DNA of 64,000 bases from contig KV921162.1 in assembly GCA_002081555.1 (NCBI GenBank), positions 1 to 64,000 of the forward strand, written 5' to 3'. This document shows, one piece after another, positions 45,029 through 56,700 of this stretch. Origin of the DNA: Protostelium mycophagum. Taxonomy: Eukaryota > Evosea > Variosea > Protosteliida > Protosteliaceae. The notes under the pieces are model-generated. The model did no database searches. It saw nothing but the letters and a program-made list of their open reading frames with translations, and had not been told where the DNA came from. The translations under genes were made by a program, and so were the position numbers. The number at the start of each line of letters is the position of its first letter. The first letter of the stretch is position 1.

Positions 45029-45263
45029 CCGGTTTAAGATTCAATATCAATCATTCTTACACACATATATTGAAAATATTGTAAGGGCCAAACAGAACCG
45101 AACACTTCTTGGATTTCTATATTACTTGTCATCTGGACCTATCATATCATTGTGTTAAGTGCATCTTCATAATTGATCGATAAAGGAATGACAAAATTTT
45201 CGATTTCGAGTTTCACCAATTAGTACATTCTATTGTTTATCGTTGTAGTAAATGTGTGGGTTG

Positions 45264-46697
45264 TTAATCGATCTCATCTTCGCTGACATCAACCATATAG
45301 TAGTCTCCTTTGCCGTCAACGACAGATTTGACTTCTCCCCTCTTAATCCTTCTCACCACAAAGAAGATTAATGCTGCAGCGAAGACTACCGCGAGAATCA
45401 CACCAGCAGTGATCAAGAAGGCATGATGAGATGGAGGGCTAGGGTCGACGTTAGCGGAAGTCGTAAAGCCACTGCTTGTTGTGGACTCAGAGGAGGTAGA
45501 TGAGTGGAAAGTACTGCTCTTTGTGGATATAGAGGTCGAGAAATGAGAAGCAGGAAGGTCTGTGGAAGTTTCTTGGTTTCCTGCGCTGAGCTTGATTTTT
45601 CTGGTCGAGGCACTTTTTGAGATTGTGCACTGAGTTGTGTCAAAAAGATTCAAAATTTAAATTTTGAAAGATCGTCCACCTCGATCTTCCCAGATGCTGC
45701 ATCCAGAATCAAATGATGGCACACATCCTCTCCAACGATGACTTGGATGAGTTTTGCATCTTGCCCCACATTTTCCGCTTCAATCTTCAATCGGTCGATG
45801 TGTTCGTCGAAGGAGACCGTTTTGATGGCAGGAGGGAGATAAGAATAGTTATGGAAGACGCACTGATCACCACTGTGAGGGATGACTTTGCTGCAGAAAC
45901 TGAGCGGCAAGTTGGCACCCACACCGGGAGGGATCTGTCTGTTGTGTCAATTTGACATCTGTATGATGAATGATTCGAAATGAAAATGCAGCCGTACAGT
46001 GATGATGGGGTCCTTCAGAGTACCGCTGCAATCCGTTTTGACATCACCCACAAAACAATTTACAAGATAATGTTGTGGGTTCTGTGTGCCGGGAGAAGGC
46101 AGCATCTCCACCACAATGCGACCTCCGTTTGTGCTGATAGAGGGTACCTGTATTTTTTGAGAATAATCCTGAGATTATAAAAAGTCTTACTTTGGATATT
46201 TTAGAAGTCGTCCATATGATCTCTCCATTCACATGTCCGGCCCACATCCGAAGTTGTCCAGTAACGATCACTTCTAAGAAATATGGTCCTCGTCCGCTTC
46301 CAAGCCAAGCATTAGGACCACACCACCATGCATCGCCTGTGTTATGAGGGTAGAGACAAAGGTGCGAATCACCTGATTCGGGTCAGATCAATCAACGTCA
46401 ACAAAGCACTCGACCTTGAAGACCCAAAGTCCAGGAAGAAAAGTTTTGGGGTTGATCAGCTGGCCATTGTGACCAGAATACTTCTCCATCTCTGCTCGAT
46501 GCATAGAATCTTCCTCCCTTCGAAAGACGATAAGCGAATTGACAGTCAAATCCGTTCAGAACATGGATATGAGAATCGGACATGTTCGATGTCATGACGG
46601 CAGTCTCAAGTTTACTACTGTCCATCAATCCGAAACATTGATTCCATTGTGCTGTGGCTGAGGCAGCTAAGCAGGTGAAGATGAGGAAGGACTTCAT
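45264..46697 (-). CDS. Type I membrane glycoprotein of unknown function
   Basis: Starts with a signal peptide (MKSFLIFTCLAASATA, cleavage before QWNQC); an in-frame ATG nine codons upstream is an alternative start. Five exons end at TAA 45264-45266. The ectodomain has paired Cys, repeated aromatic patterns (FYASSRDGEVFWSQW, RMWAGHVNGEIIW) that look like a beta-sandwich or a duplicated carbohydrate-binding-like domain, then KIECTISKS. A Ser/Thr-rich stalk (STSISTKSSTFHSSTSSEST), suited to O-glycosylation, leads to one helix (AFLITAGVILAVVFAAALIFFVV) and a short acidic tail (YYMVDVSEDEID). The layout suits a cell-surface adhesion or receptor protein; the tyrosine pair in the tail is a possible sorting signal. 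No family was recognised. Confidence 0.82.
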
Positions 46698-46773
46698 TTT
46701 GATTTGGACAACATCTGTTTTCATTGGTTCGGAGAAGTTACAGTGTTAATCTACAACTCTGTGCGAACCATTT

Positions 46774-47223
46774 TCAGAACACCCAGACCTCAACAAGAAT
46801 TAAATTGATAAATTTAAATTTCGAGACAGACACTTTTCTAAATGGCATTCTGTGAGGTTGTAAAATCATTGTGGTTGATGCAAAAGTTGAATTGTAAGAG
46901 GTTTGAGATGTTTCCTCTGAGCAATGATGGGACAAATAGAATAGTTTTGACCATCCAATGAAGAAAGGTGAACAAACAAATGTGGACTTTTTACTATTTT
47001 TTGAAGATTCCACCGATCTGTCAGGTCGGTAGCAGACGGGTCCACACTGTCCTTGGCTGAAGTTGCAGTTTCCGTTCTGTCTCTTGGCGGGTGCTTCGGT
47101 GGCGTTATATGTGGCAGAGCAGATCTGGTAGGCGAAGGTGGTGTTGGGCACCGCAATAAGAGGGCAAGAGAAGACAGTGTTGCCAGTGGTGCTGGGGAAA
47201 ATGAAGATGAAGTCAGTTGCCAT
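46774..47223 (-). CDS. Cys-containing secreted-type protein, unknown
   Basis: The open frame from ATG 47223 runs MATDFIFIFPSTTGNTVF, then has several Cys (SCPLIAV, YQICSATYNATE, NCNFSQGQCGPVC). Just upstream, in the same frame, a hydrophobic stretch (CGAFIVLFTFA) looks like a signal peptide without an ATG, so the real first exon may lie further 5'. The GNCNFSQGQCGPVCYRP region resembles a small Cys-rich module. The 3' half after the Cys module is less protein-like and may contain an unrecognised intron. It follows the type I membrane gene head-to-tail (77 bases apart) and may encode a similar surface protein. Confidence 0.5.
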   Translation of the reverse strand: MATDFIFIFPSTTGNTVFSCPLIAVPNTTFAYQICSATYNATEAPAKRQNGNCNFSQGQCGPVCYRPDRSVESSKNSKKSTFVCSPFFIGWSKLFYLSHHCSEETSQTSYNSTFASTTMILQPHRMPFRKVSVSKFKFINLILVEVWVF

Positions 47224-47474
47224 GGCAAAGGTGAAGAGGACGATGAAAGCACCACACCCAGAGAAAGAATGCTTTTTTGGGCTTTTCCCTGCTTTTTCGG
47301 ATTGATTTGGAGTTCAGTTCAGGATATTCATCATTTCTGCGCTACAATTGGCATTGCTACCATGCAAATATACCTCATGAATAGTGGATTCATACACATC
47401 AGAAATCACTCTCCATAATAAGCGAGATAAGTGTTGTTTGTTTGGGGTTGTCCGGGACTTGCCGCTCAAAAAGT

Positions 47475-47747
47475 TCAAATTTGCAAAAGGCCAATATATG
47501 TTGACAATATCTTCTTAGAACTAAATTGTGCGTTAAAATTGATCCAGACTGCCGCACTTGGATTTCCCAAAAAAGCAGGGAAAAAGTAGTTGCTTGCTTT
47601 GTGTTGCTCTGTGTTATTGGCTGTTGAGAATGAGGATGTTTTGTACAAAGTGGTGCCCGTGTCGGTTGTGTGGATCAACCTGCCTGAATGATTGTCGACG
47701 TCGCACCAACACTCCAGCTCACATGCGGAGGGCTTGGTGCGGTTGTT
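47475..47747 (-). CDS. Probable exon of a secreted Cys-rich protein
   Basis: The minus-strand frame opens after a stop at 47748-47750 and reads NNRTKPSACELECWCDVDNHS, then SSFSTANNTEQHKASNYFFP, AFLGNPSAAVWINFN and on to TGA 47475-47477. Cys residues close together and possible N-glycosylation sites suggest a secreted domain. No start codon or signal peptide was found, so this is an exon or a degraded fragment. Flanking DNA (47224-47474 and 47751-47796) showed nothing recognisable. Confidence 0.35.
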   Translation of the reverse strand, partial: NNRTKPSACELECWCDVDNHSGRLIHTTDTGTTLYKTSSFSTANNTEQHKASNYFFPAFLGNPSAAVWINFNAQFSSKKILSTYIGLLQI

Positions 47748-47796
47748 TCACATCAATTGTAATTCATACTGAATAAGAAAGAATATTTATTATGGG

Positions 47797-50700
47797 TTAA
47801 TCTTCATTATCCCAATTGACATCCTGTGCAGCATGATCAGTATCTATAGCAGTTCCTTCTGTGATCGCATACAACAACTTGGACCTACACATCGTCATCA
47901 TCTTTTGATCATGGAGATGGGCTCACCTCATCACCGCTTGTGAGCTGTATTTAGGCAGCTTGAGCTGGAAGAAACAAGTGTGTGACACGGGCAGATTTGT
48001 GTCTGCGTTGTGTGACGTGGATAATATGACGAACTTCTGATCAAAATCTGCAGAGGCCAGTGGGAGCCTTGATCTTCCCCACACAAATCTCAACAATAAT
48101 TGCCGCTCATCGTTGGAGAAACTCTCCATCACCTGATGGCTCTCAGTAAATCTTCGAAACAAAAAGAAACTGACCTCCCAGAACATCTTGATATGTGGGT
48201 CCTCCGGGTGGAATCCGGAGTAATTCGTATTCTCTCTTAGCAGTTGTAGATTGACTTCCCTTTTTCCACATACAGACAGTTCTAATTCTTGCCAGGTGAA
48301 GAGGGACAATAATTGAGCCGGTACAATTGTAGATATACCTTGTCTCATGGCTTTGATCTGTGTGTCAAATTCTGTCAATCGGTATCTCGTCAATAATTCC
48401 ACATATTCACTGCGGTTCTCCCAAGTCACTTTGACGTCTTTCCCATTGGGAATGAGCTCGATCTGACATTTGTTAGATCGCGCATCTACAATGGTGATGA
48501 TCACCTCTCTCCCGTCTGTACTGGTTGTGACGAAATTCAGGTCGATCAGATCCTCTAAGAGTGTGCCTTCTTCGTGGCCGTTTATGTCTGCGTCTCTCAA
48601 CTCGTCTAATATCTTGAATGAGAATGCGTCTATTGCTTCTAAATCACTTCTATCTACAACTCCTGTGACGTCATCAGTCTACAGTCACGTGATGATGTAC
48701 ATACCGTCACCCCTTCTAGATGTACCGTGCGTCTTTACGGTTTCACCGCCAGCTAATTGTTTCCACACAATAGAAGGAAGATCTAAATTTAGAACGTGCT
48801 TCGCCCTCATCGCGACTCCCATCAACTTCCCTACAAAAGAAAACATAGACAGTTGTAGTGTGCTGTTGGCTCCCGGATTCGGCACATATTTTTCTGCGAA
48901 ATTTCAGGTCGGATTTTCTTCGAATTTTCTACCTTGATTGTCACCGTACCCTTGTGCATTCGGGCATTTGATGAATAATGGCACGTGTGGTGAGTGTAAA
49001 TCCGCACATAGATGGGATATACAATCTCTAAAAAGTCCACCAGCATCTGTACCTCCTTCACCTGCATATTCCACAGTCCAAACTTGCCCAGATCTTCGCA
49101 TCTGTGACGGGGGTACGAAATGTAACTGTCTGTACATCTGTCCGAATACTGATTTACTTCCTGACATGTGTCAGTGTCACATGACATCTCGATATGACGT
49201 CACCTTCTGGGTCCCCCTTTTCTCTGGCTTTGAGAGCTCGGGGTCTGTTTATGTTTACGGCAGGTCTGTGTCTGCTGCTATTGGTACCGCTCATAATTTT
49301 ATTCCAAAATGACATTTTGGTCTCTCTGAAAATGTAGGCTCTCAATTTACGTAGAGAATGGCTTAGTGTCCATTGTAGATGGCATTGTCCAAAGTCGATG
49401 AGGGTCAGGACGGACCGGAGTTTCATGTTGAAAAGTCGCAATACCTCCACCCGGAATTGTAAAAACTCCGGGGAGACCCCTTGAAGCAATTTTCCATACC
49501 TAAAATTTTAAACATATTTATTCGAGAAAATTCTCCGAATTTTCGAGAAATCACGTGATGAAAGAAGATATCTTACCTTGCAGTGAGATGTTTCCCGGTC
49601 TCCGTTTCTAATAGTTCGGATAGTTTGGAGCAAGTGATCTCAAAAGTCTCAATTCTCAATGTGTCGGATAATTTAGACATCATCTCGGACAATTCCGCAT
49701 CATCTGAGGCATTCCACTCTGGCTTCTGCCTCTCCAACACGTGCATCTCCTTCTTTAGTGTCGATATCGTGGGCATCTCTTTCGGCTTATCCTGTAACTT
49801 GACTTCAGCACAACAAAGAAAAATTCAAGAATCACAAAATCAATTTGCGTTTCGCCAGACATGGACTATATACACGAACCTGTTCGCATTCTGCTTGCGT
49901 CTTGATCTCACTGTCCTTAAGAGCTCTGTAATGTAACCCCATGTTCTTAATCATCCCCTCCATCCCATAATTATTTTCCGTTCCCATCTCCGTGGGAATT
50001 TTTCCCACGAAAAAGGGAAGGCGCGAAAAAATGATCCGGCCCTTCACCCGCTTGTGGCAATCTTGTTTTCCGTCTATGAATATGGTGACGCGCTCGCCGT
50101 CAAAACGACAAGAGACATGTGTCCAAGTCTTTAACGGAATAGAAGTGGTCGACTTGACCCCTACAGTTATTAAGAAATTGTTGTTATTGTAAATAAATCG
50201 CAACGTGTTCTGACCTTCTAGTTTGTGCCTCGTTGTGATTTGAAAAGTGAGTGTGTTGTCTTCAGGGTTCACAATAATGGCGGGTGATGCGCTGGATGTG
50301 GATGCGCCTTTACATAATATCACTCTGGGCTTATTTCCAGCTTCTTGGCCCAGATATATGGAGAAGCTGACAGTGAAATTCTCTAGTTGTGCAGATGTGC
50401 CAAAACTCGGCTCAGCAACGGCCACACCCACTTCGGGGAACAACGCGACCTGTACACGTCAGATTTCACACCGAAACTTGGATGAAATTTCACCTCAGAG
50501 ACGAGAGGCCAGTAATGCCCTCTGGCAAACCTCGTGAATAGATAAGCTTCCCATAATAAAGTCTGTGGAAAAGTCCCATTGTTGTTGATGCTCTGCACCG
50601 TATCCGCGACAGTCACCATATTATTGAACCATTTTTCTTCTGTTATGTGCATCGCCTCTCCGTCTTGAATAACCACCGTATCTACATGTCCCTGAAGAGG

Positions 50701-53700
50701 CTGTTCTGATCAATATCCACACAAACGCGTTACATCTCACCTTCCCGTTTGTATCTACATATTTATACACTATCTCTACTCCTTTTTTGGCTGATCCCAA
50801 ATTATGTTCTTCTTGCGCGATATAAGGACACAAAGAATGTTGATGTGGTATCGCCAACATGGACGACCCGAAGCATTCGTCCACCGCCTTCTGCATATTG
50901 ACTGTCACATCCACACACTGCTTCTTGTTCTCTATCTTGAACAGTGTTCCCCTCACAATGACGAGCTTATGCGCTCCCAAATGTTCGAGGATCGTTTTGT
51001 TTGTGTCATCCTCACGCGGAGTTTTTTTGGAGATCTGGACGATGGTCATGAGCTCCACGAGTGACTGGAGGAATGTGGAGTGAAGAAGATTTTGGTCGAG
51101 ATTCTCCTTGTTGTATCTCTGCATCATGGGTTGTACCATATTCTCCAATGGTGACAGATCTAATGATGAGATCACGTGATTTGTAGATGGATCCAACGCT
51201 TCGCGTAATATTCTGAGGAGTAACTGTATTCCACGGGCCTTGGCTGATTTCTTGGAATTGGTCACGTAATAAACCAAAGCGTTATATAGGTCTCCAAGTC
51301 TTAAGGAAGAAGGGGGTGAGTTTTCCAACAGCAATTCTAAGAGCCAGTATCCCAGTTCGAAATTTTGGTGATCGAGTGCTTGTTGATCGTTGATGCGAAG
51401 AGATTGTGGTAGAACGAGGAATTTATATCCCCAGAAAGTCTCTCCGTACCCTTTTATTATTATTATTAGTTTCAAATATCATTTTAGATTAAAAATATTT
51501 ATAATTAAATACCACAGAAAATCTACAGGAAGAATACAATAAAACTCAGACTTGGAGTTTACGATGAGAAAAGCGCTCACCTGACGTAAATTTGAGGTAA
51601 ACAGTGTCTCCATTGACAAGAGTTGTAGTGAACTGATTTCCTTTGAACGTGGCGATCATATCTTGGTAATTTGAATCTCTGTAGAAGGATAACCTCGTCA
51701 TTAGATCGTGGGGGTGGATATTGCAGTGACTGTCGAATCGGATGACGAGTTTGGATGCACCTGAGTAAATCAGATATAATTAAAAATTTAAATCAGAATT
51801 TTTTGAGGATTGATGAATGGACATCCTGAGTTCTTTACCTCTGATGTGTATTTCCTTTCTGAAATCTGTGTTGTTGGGGTAAGGATGCTGTGATTCCTCA
51901 ATCACCACTGGAGGTGGTACATCTACTGCCCTCATGAAATGCTGCACGCATTCTTGCGTCAAAATATCCATCAGTTCGCGCGTCGCGGCCACCTTTTTTC
52001 GTAAATACCATAATCAATTCCTCGAAAAGAATATAATACCTCGTCAGGTTGTGTATCTTTGGAACATAAAATAGAACCGAGCCTTTGTTTGAATGCATTC
52101 ATCACTTCGTTGTTGAAAATTCCGGTGAAATCTGTCCCGGTACTCAAGTTCTCAGCGGCAGCCAATGTTAACAAATCCGTGACCGTGCTACTAGATTTCC
52201 GCGAAATTTCCTTGAATGGGAATTCGTTCCATTTTGTGATGAGTTTCAATATGGATCTTAAAAGAATGAGCAGGGTGGAGAAAAAAATGAGTGGTGTCGG
52301 GAATCGAAGTCGGGACCCACCTTCTCGCTTGAAGAACAGACAAGGCTGTCTCTGTCTTCACCATCTCCTCGGTAAGCGTGGAAATCTCCAACACCTTTTC
52401 GTTGAACAGTTTCCGGCAGGGGTCGAGCCACATGCCTCCGGGTTTGCGCAATTGATGTAGTGGGATCCACACGTAAAACCTCATGTTCCTCTGCTGATCT
52501 GTATATCCCATTCTTGCTCTCATACCTTTATATCTATAAATAATTCTGTGGTATTATGACGTACACAAAATAAATAGACATTTGAAACTTGTATCATGGA
52601 AGAATTCATCAAAAAGTAACGTCTTGACATTTGTACAAATTTAAATAATGATATGACATGATAAGAATCAAATAAATGAAACGCACCGTTCAGGTCTACC
52701 CTTTGCACTATCCCGGTCTTCCCCACAGTAGTCCATCGGTCTACCCACTCAGGTAAGGTCAAGCCATCCAGATGATACGTGACCAGCAGAGTGCCAGGAC
52801 AAATGTCTTCGATTCTGAATTCTTCCCTGGGCGTGTCGCTGGGGTCTCGTCCCGGCGCGTGCTGCCTCCTGTCGATTTGTACGGGTGTCTCTGCGCCCAT
52901 CTCATCGTCTAACAGCCTTGATGGGTCTCTGTTCTCCAATTGAAAGTCGTTATCATCTACTTGGTTATTATTTATTTTTTAGGTTGCTATTCAAATCATA
53001 AAAGTTGCGTCACAGCACACTGAGATATCACAAATCCTCATAATCCACGTAAACATAACAAAAATATACCTTCAGTGCTCTGGTCCATTTCTTCCTTCTC
53101 TTCATCTTCTTTGAACTGGCCCAGCTCTTGTTGTTCTTTCATGATGGCAGCCAGCATCTCCTTTTCTTCCCGCTCCTGACTCTCACGTTGGCTTCTGGCG
53201 ATGAGCTCGTCAGACATGCGTTCCAATTCTTTGAATCCGTTCTCGATGAGCCAGCCGGCGGCAACATTGGGGTCGTCTTTGGACCTCTCCAGCGCCACAA
53301 TACATACCTGATATTTTCAGTATTTTGTTAAATTTTCTTTTGGGTTTGTTGAAGATATATATCAATGTAATAATTTTGTATTGAAATTTTTTCTGCAGAA
53401 ATCCCATTCAAAAAATTATTTATGAATAACAAAATAACAAAAGAAAGTAAATAACCTCCAGAGGAAATATGTCCATCATCATCATGAGTTCTTCCGCCAG
53501 AGCTCTCCGTCTCAACTCGGCCGAACTCATCGTCGCCACGATCTTCCCTTGTTGCTCCACGGAGTCTAAATAATCGGACGGAACGGTGGCCGCGTAGTCG
53601 AAACGGAAAGGCTCGTTTCCGAAATTGACTTTTACCCGGATGGTCGCAGAATCCAGCCAGACTACCGGATAAAATCTTCCTTGAACATTTTCGAACCCGT

Positions 53701-56700
53701 TTCCAAGAAATTGTCCGTTCTTCGTGAACCAGATCTGTTTGGTTTTTACGTTCCAGCCGCAGCCCACAGTGTCTCCGGGTTCGTATTTTGCGTCTAGGAA
53801 ATCGCGTTCTACAATGCGAGATTCACGGAGGGAATTTACGTTGTGGCATAATTTTCCGTCCGCTTGAAGCGCGAAACTGTTGGAGTTTCCGGGAAGACCT
53901 GCAGGATTACTATTGAAGAGCTAATAGGAAGACGAACCTTCAAGCTCGGTGCCCTCGCGGTACAATCCCAAAGCGATGCAACTCAGGATACTGTCCTCAT
54001 CAATCTCCATCTTCTGGCTCTGGCTCGATGTTCTCATGTCTGTGAAAATCAGAAAAAATCTTGGGTGAAATCCCGAATGAAATATTATTGAAACATAAAA
54101 CATATTAAAATGAGAAGATCAAAACTCACCATCAGTAGATTTGTCGGTGAGAGTGATCTCGAAATAATAAGAAGGTAAAGAGTTGGGTATGACACAATTA
54201 GCCCTGGCCAGTCCAGTACCAGAATTATCTTGTGTGTCTTTCGCTAATAACCTGCCGCTGTCGTCCGGGAATACGACACGTTTGGAGGATGTTCGGTGCA
54301 ATATGCTGGGTAGTGTCGCGGGCAATTTAGCAAAGGGCGAATAGAGGAGGACATCACTCTGCTGTGCTTTTCTGCCCCCGCTGTGATCACTCGAGATGCC
54401 TCTTCTCGTCTGTAAATCTTCAATATTTTTGCGCATTTTTTTCATTTCAATTGATTTCTACCTCATAAAATAATTGATTAAGGCGATCTTCTGTGCCCTG
54501 AAGCTGTTCAACAGTTTTAAATTCATCCAGTTGGGTCGGCTTGATGGACAAATGCATCATAGCGGTGACACCGCCCTCTTTCAAAAAGATCTGCGCGTTC
54601 TCTCTGTTTTCGATCAAGACATCTACCGCTTTCATGAGGCTGGATCTCATTTGTATCTGGAATAAATCGATTGACTCTTCTTGTGGTTCCTCTGCGATAT
54701 CCATCTGTGCCTATCTGTGCTCAGAAATACTCTAAAAACATATTTTTGAATAGACTTTGGTGATAATTACCTCTTGTGCGCACGGCTTCCTTGTGGTACA
54801 GACCGAGCAACTCGTGGCATCTGGCTCATTGATGAGGGTGCACACCTCACACTGCCATTCTTTCTTCTCTTGTATCACTTCCTCCTTCTTCGTTTTCGCT
54901 TCTCCTATGCTACCCGCCATCTTCATAAAGCACGAAATCATCCCGGAATTCAACCGGAATTTGGCGGGATCCATCGGAATCTCCGAAACAGCCTCTATCT
55001 TGTCCGGGTCACAAGAAGCCACCTTTTCCGGCGAGGAGTCCAAGATGATTCGGCATTTCGTGGAAGTTCTGTCATAAAACACCATGGTCGCTTCTTCTTT
55101 TGTAGACTTCACTCTCACTCTTGACCCGACTCTTCCGGCCGTGTAGTTGTCACCGCCGATAACAGAGAGTGCGGCGAGCACGGACCTGGATGTAGTGGGA
55201 GAGTGGTCACGTGACGTATCCTCGTCCAAATGGACGAGTTGTAGTTCGAGAGAAGTGATGATCTACAACGGTGAGGGGGGATGACACAGACATTATTACC
55301 TCTTGGCACCACTCTTGTCCTCCATGATTCATCAAATACCGTAACAACGCGATTAATTCGGAAGAGATGGTTGCTGCACATATTCCGTCGACGTAAAAGG
55401 TCTCTGAAGAGGGGTTTGGGTGGTCAGAGAGATCTATAAATAGATGATATCCTATTCGTTGTAGAACCACCGGGATTAGTCCAATAGTGTCGTTGTATTC
55501 TGGCAACGAAAATTCCTGTAAAATACGTGGAGACACAGAAGGTAGATATCTACAAGAATTAGACAAATACATTTTGAAAAGAATCGTATCGTTTAATCTT
55601 ACCTCCTCAATAATCGCAACGATAATCGTTGTATTCTTGTGGTGCCTCTCCATGACAGTAATAATAATGTCTGTATTGTTGCCGTCATATTCAATTTGAA
55701 CGGCAATATTCCCCTCGCAAAGTGCAAGTTGATCCTCTGCAGCGCCAGCATGGTCTTGTACAACCCCTCTTCAGTTGCAAAATAAGATTTGGCTTCTTCC
55801 ACAGTAGTGTGTGTCACATTCTTATATCTATAGTAGTGATCTGCAGATTCAGATAGATCTTTCAGTAACATCTCCCCGACGTATTTTTGTATGGGGTGGT
55901 CCGGGGTTATATTTAACAAAGGCCGGCCAGGTGCTTGTCCGCACACCTGCGTGGTGAGAAGGGCAAGACAACATGCCGCACTCGACGCAAGTGAAGAGGC
56001 CTCATCTACAACATGTTATTCATGATTATATTGTGAAACATATACCGTGTGCGAGATGATGCAATATGGTGGTGATTTTCAGTAGCATATCGTAGTCTTC
56101 GTTGTTGTTCCAGTTGATGGATAGTGCGTCTACTGCTGTGAGTGCCAAGGCGATTGGTGTGTTGGGATCTCTTAATATTCTGACCATCATAGTGTACAAT
56201 TGATGGAATGCTTCTCTGGTTGAAACTTCCAATGGATTTCCACAGGATTTCAGTCCACACATAAAGTGTCCTGCAAAAACATCACAATCTAATTTTTTAT
56301 AAATATCTTGTACCTGAACTATCCGTATCTTTTAAGCTCTTTATAACAGAACTGAACGCAGTAATTAAACTCTGCTTCACCGTGATGAAAGAAACAGAGC
56401 TTGACGCAAGATTTCCTTGTCCAAAAACTGCATCTTGCAGCATCCTAAAATGTCAGAGACTCATAACGACATATGATGTTTCACCTGCACACCGCTGCTC
56501 TTCTTTCTGCCCTGGTGGCCCTCTTTTTTGTCATATCTTGAATTATATTTACATCTGCTTTGCGCACGATGGAGCATAACATCTCCACTACCGTCTGGCC
56601 CGTCTGTATATCTTTTGTGGTTCGTGGCGCGTGTATCTTTTTCCACGCTTGGAACATCTCGCGCCAAGCTTGTACATTGGGGTCGTCCTGCGACGACCGA

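Noticed and set aside
46866-47255. Long Ser/Pro-rich minus frame (129 codons)
   Set aside because: Shadow frame of the Cys-containing gene at 46774-47223 with biased composition.
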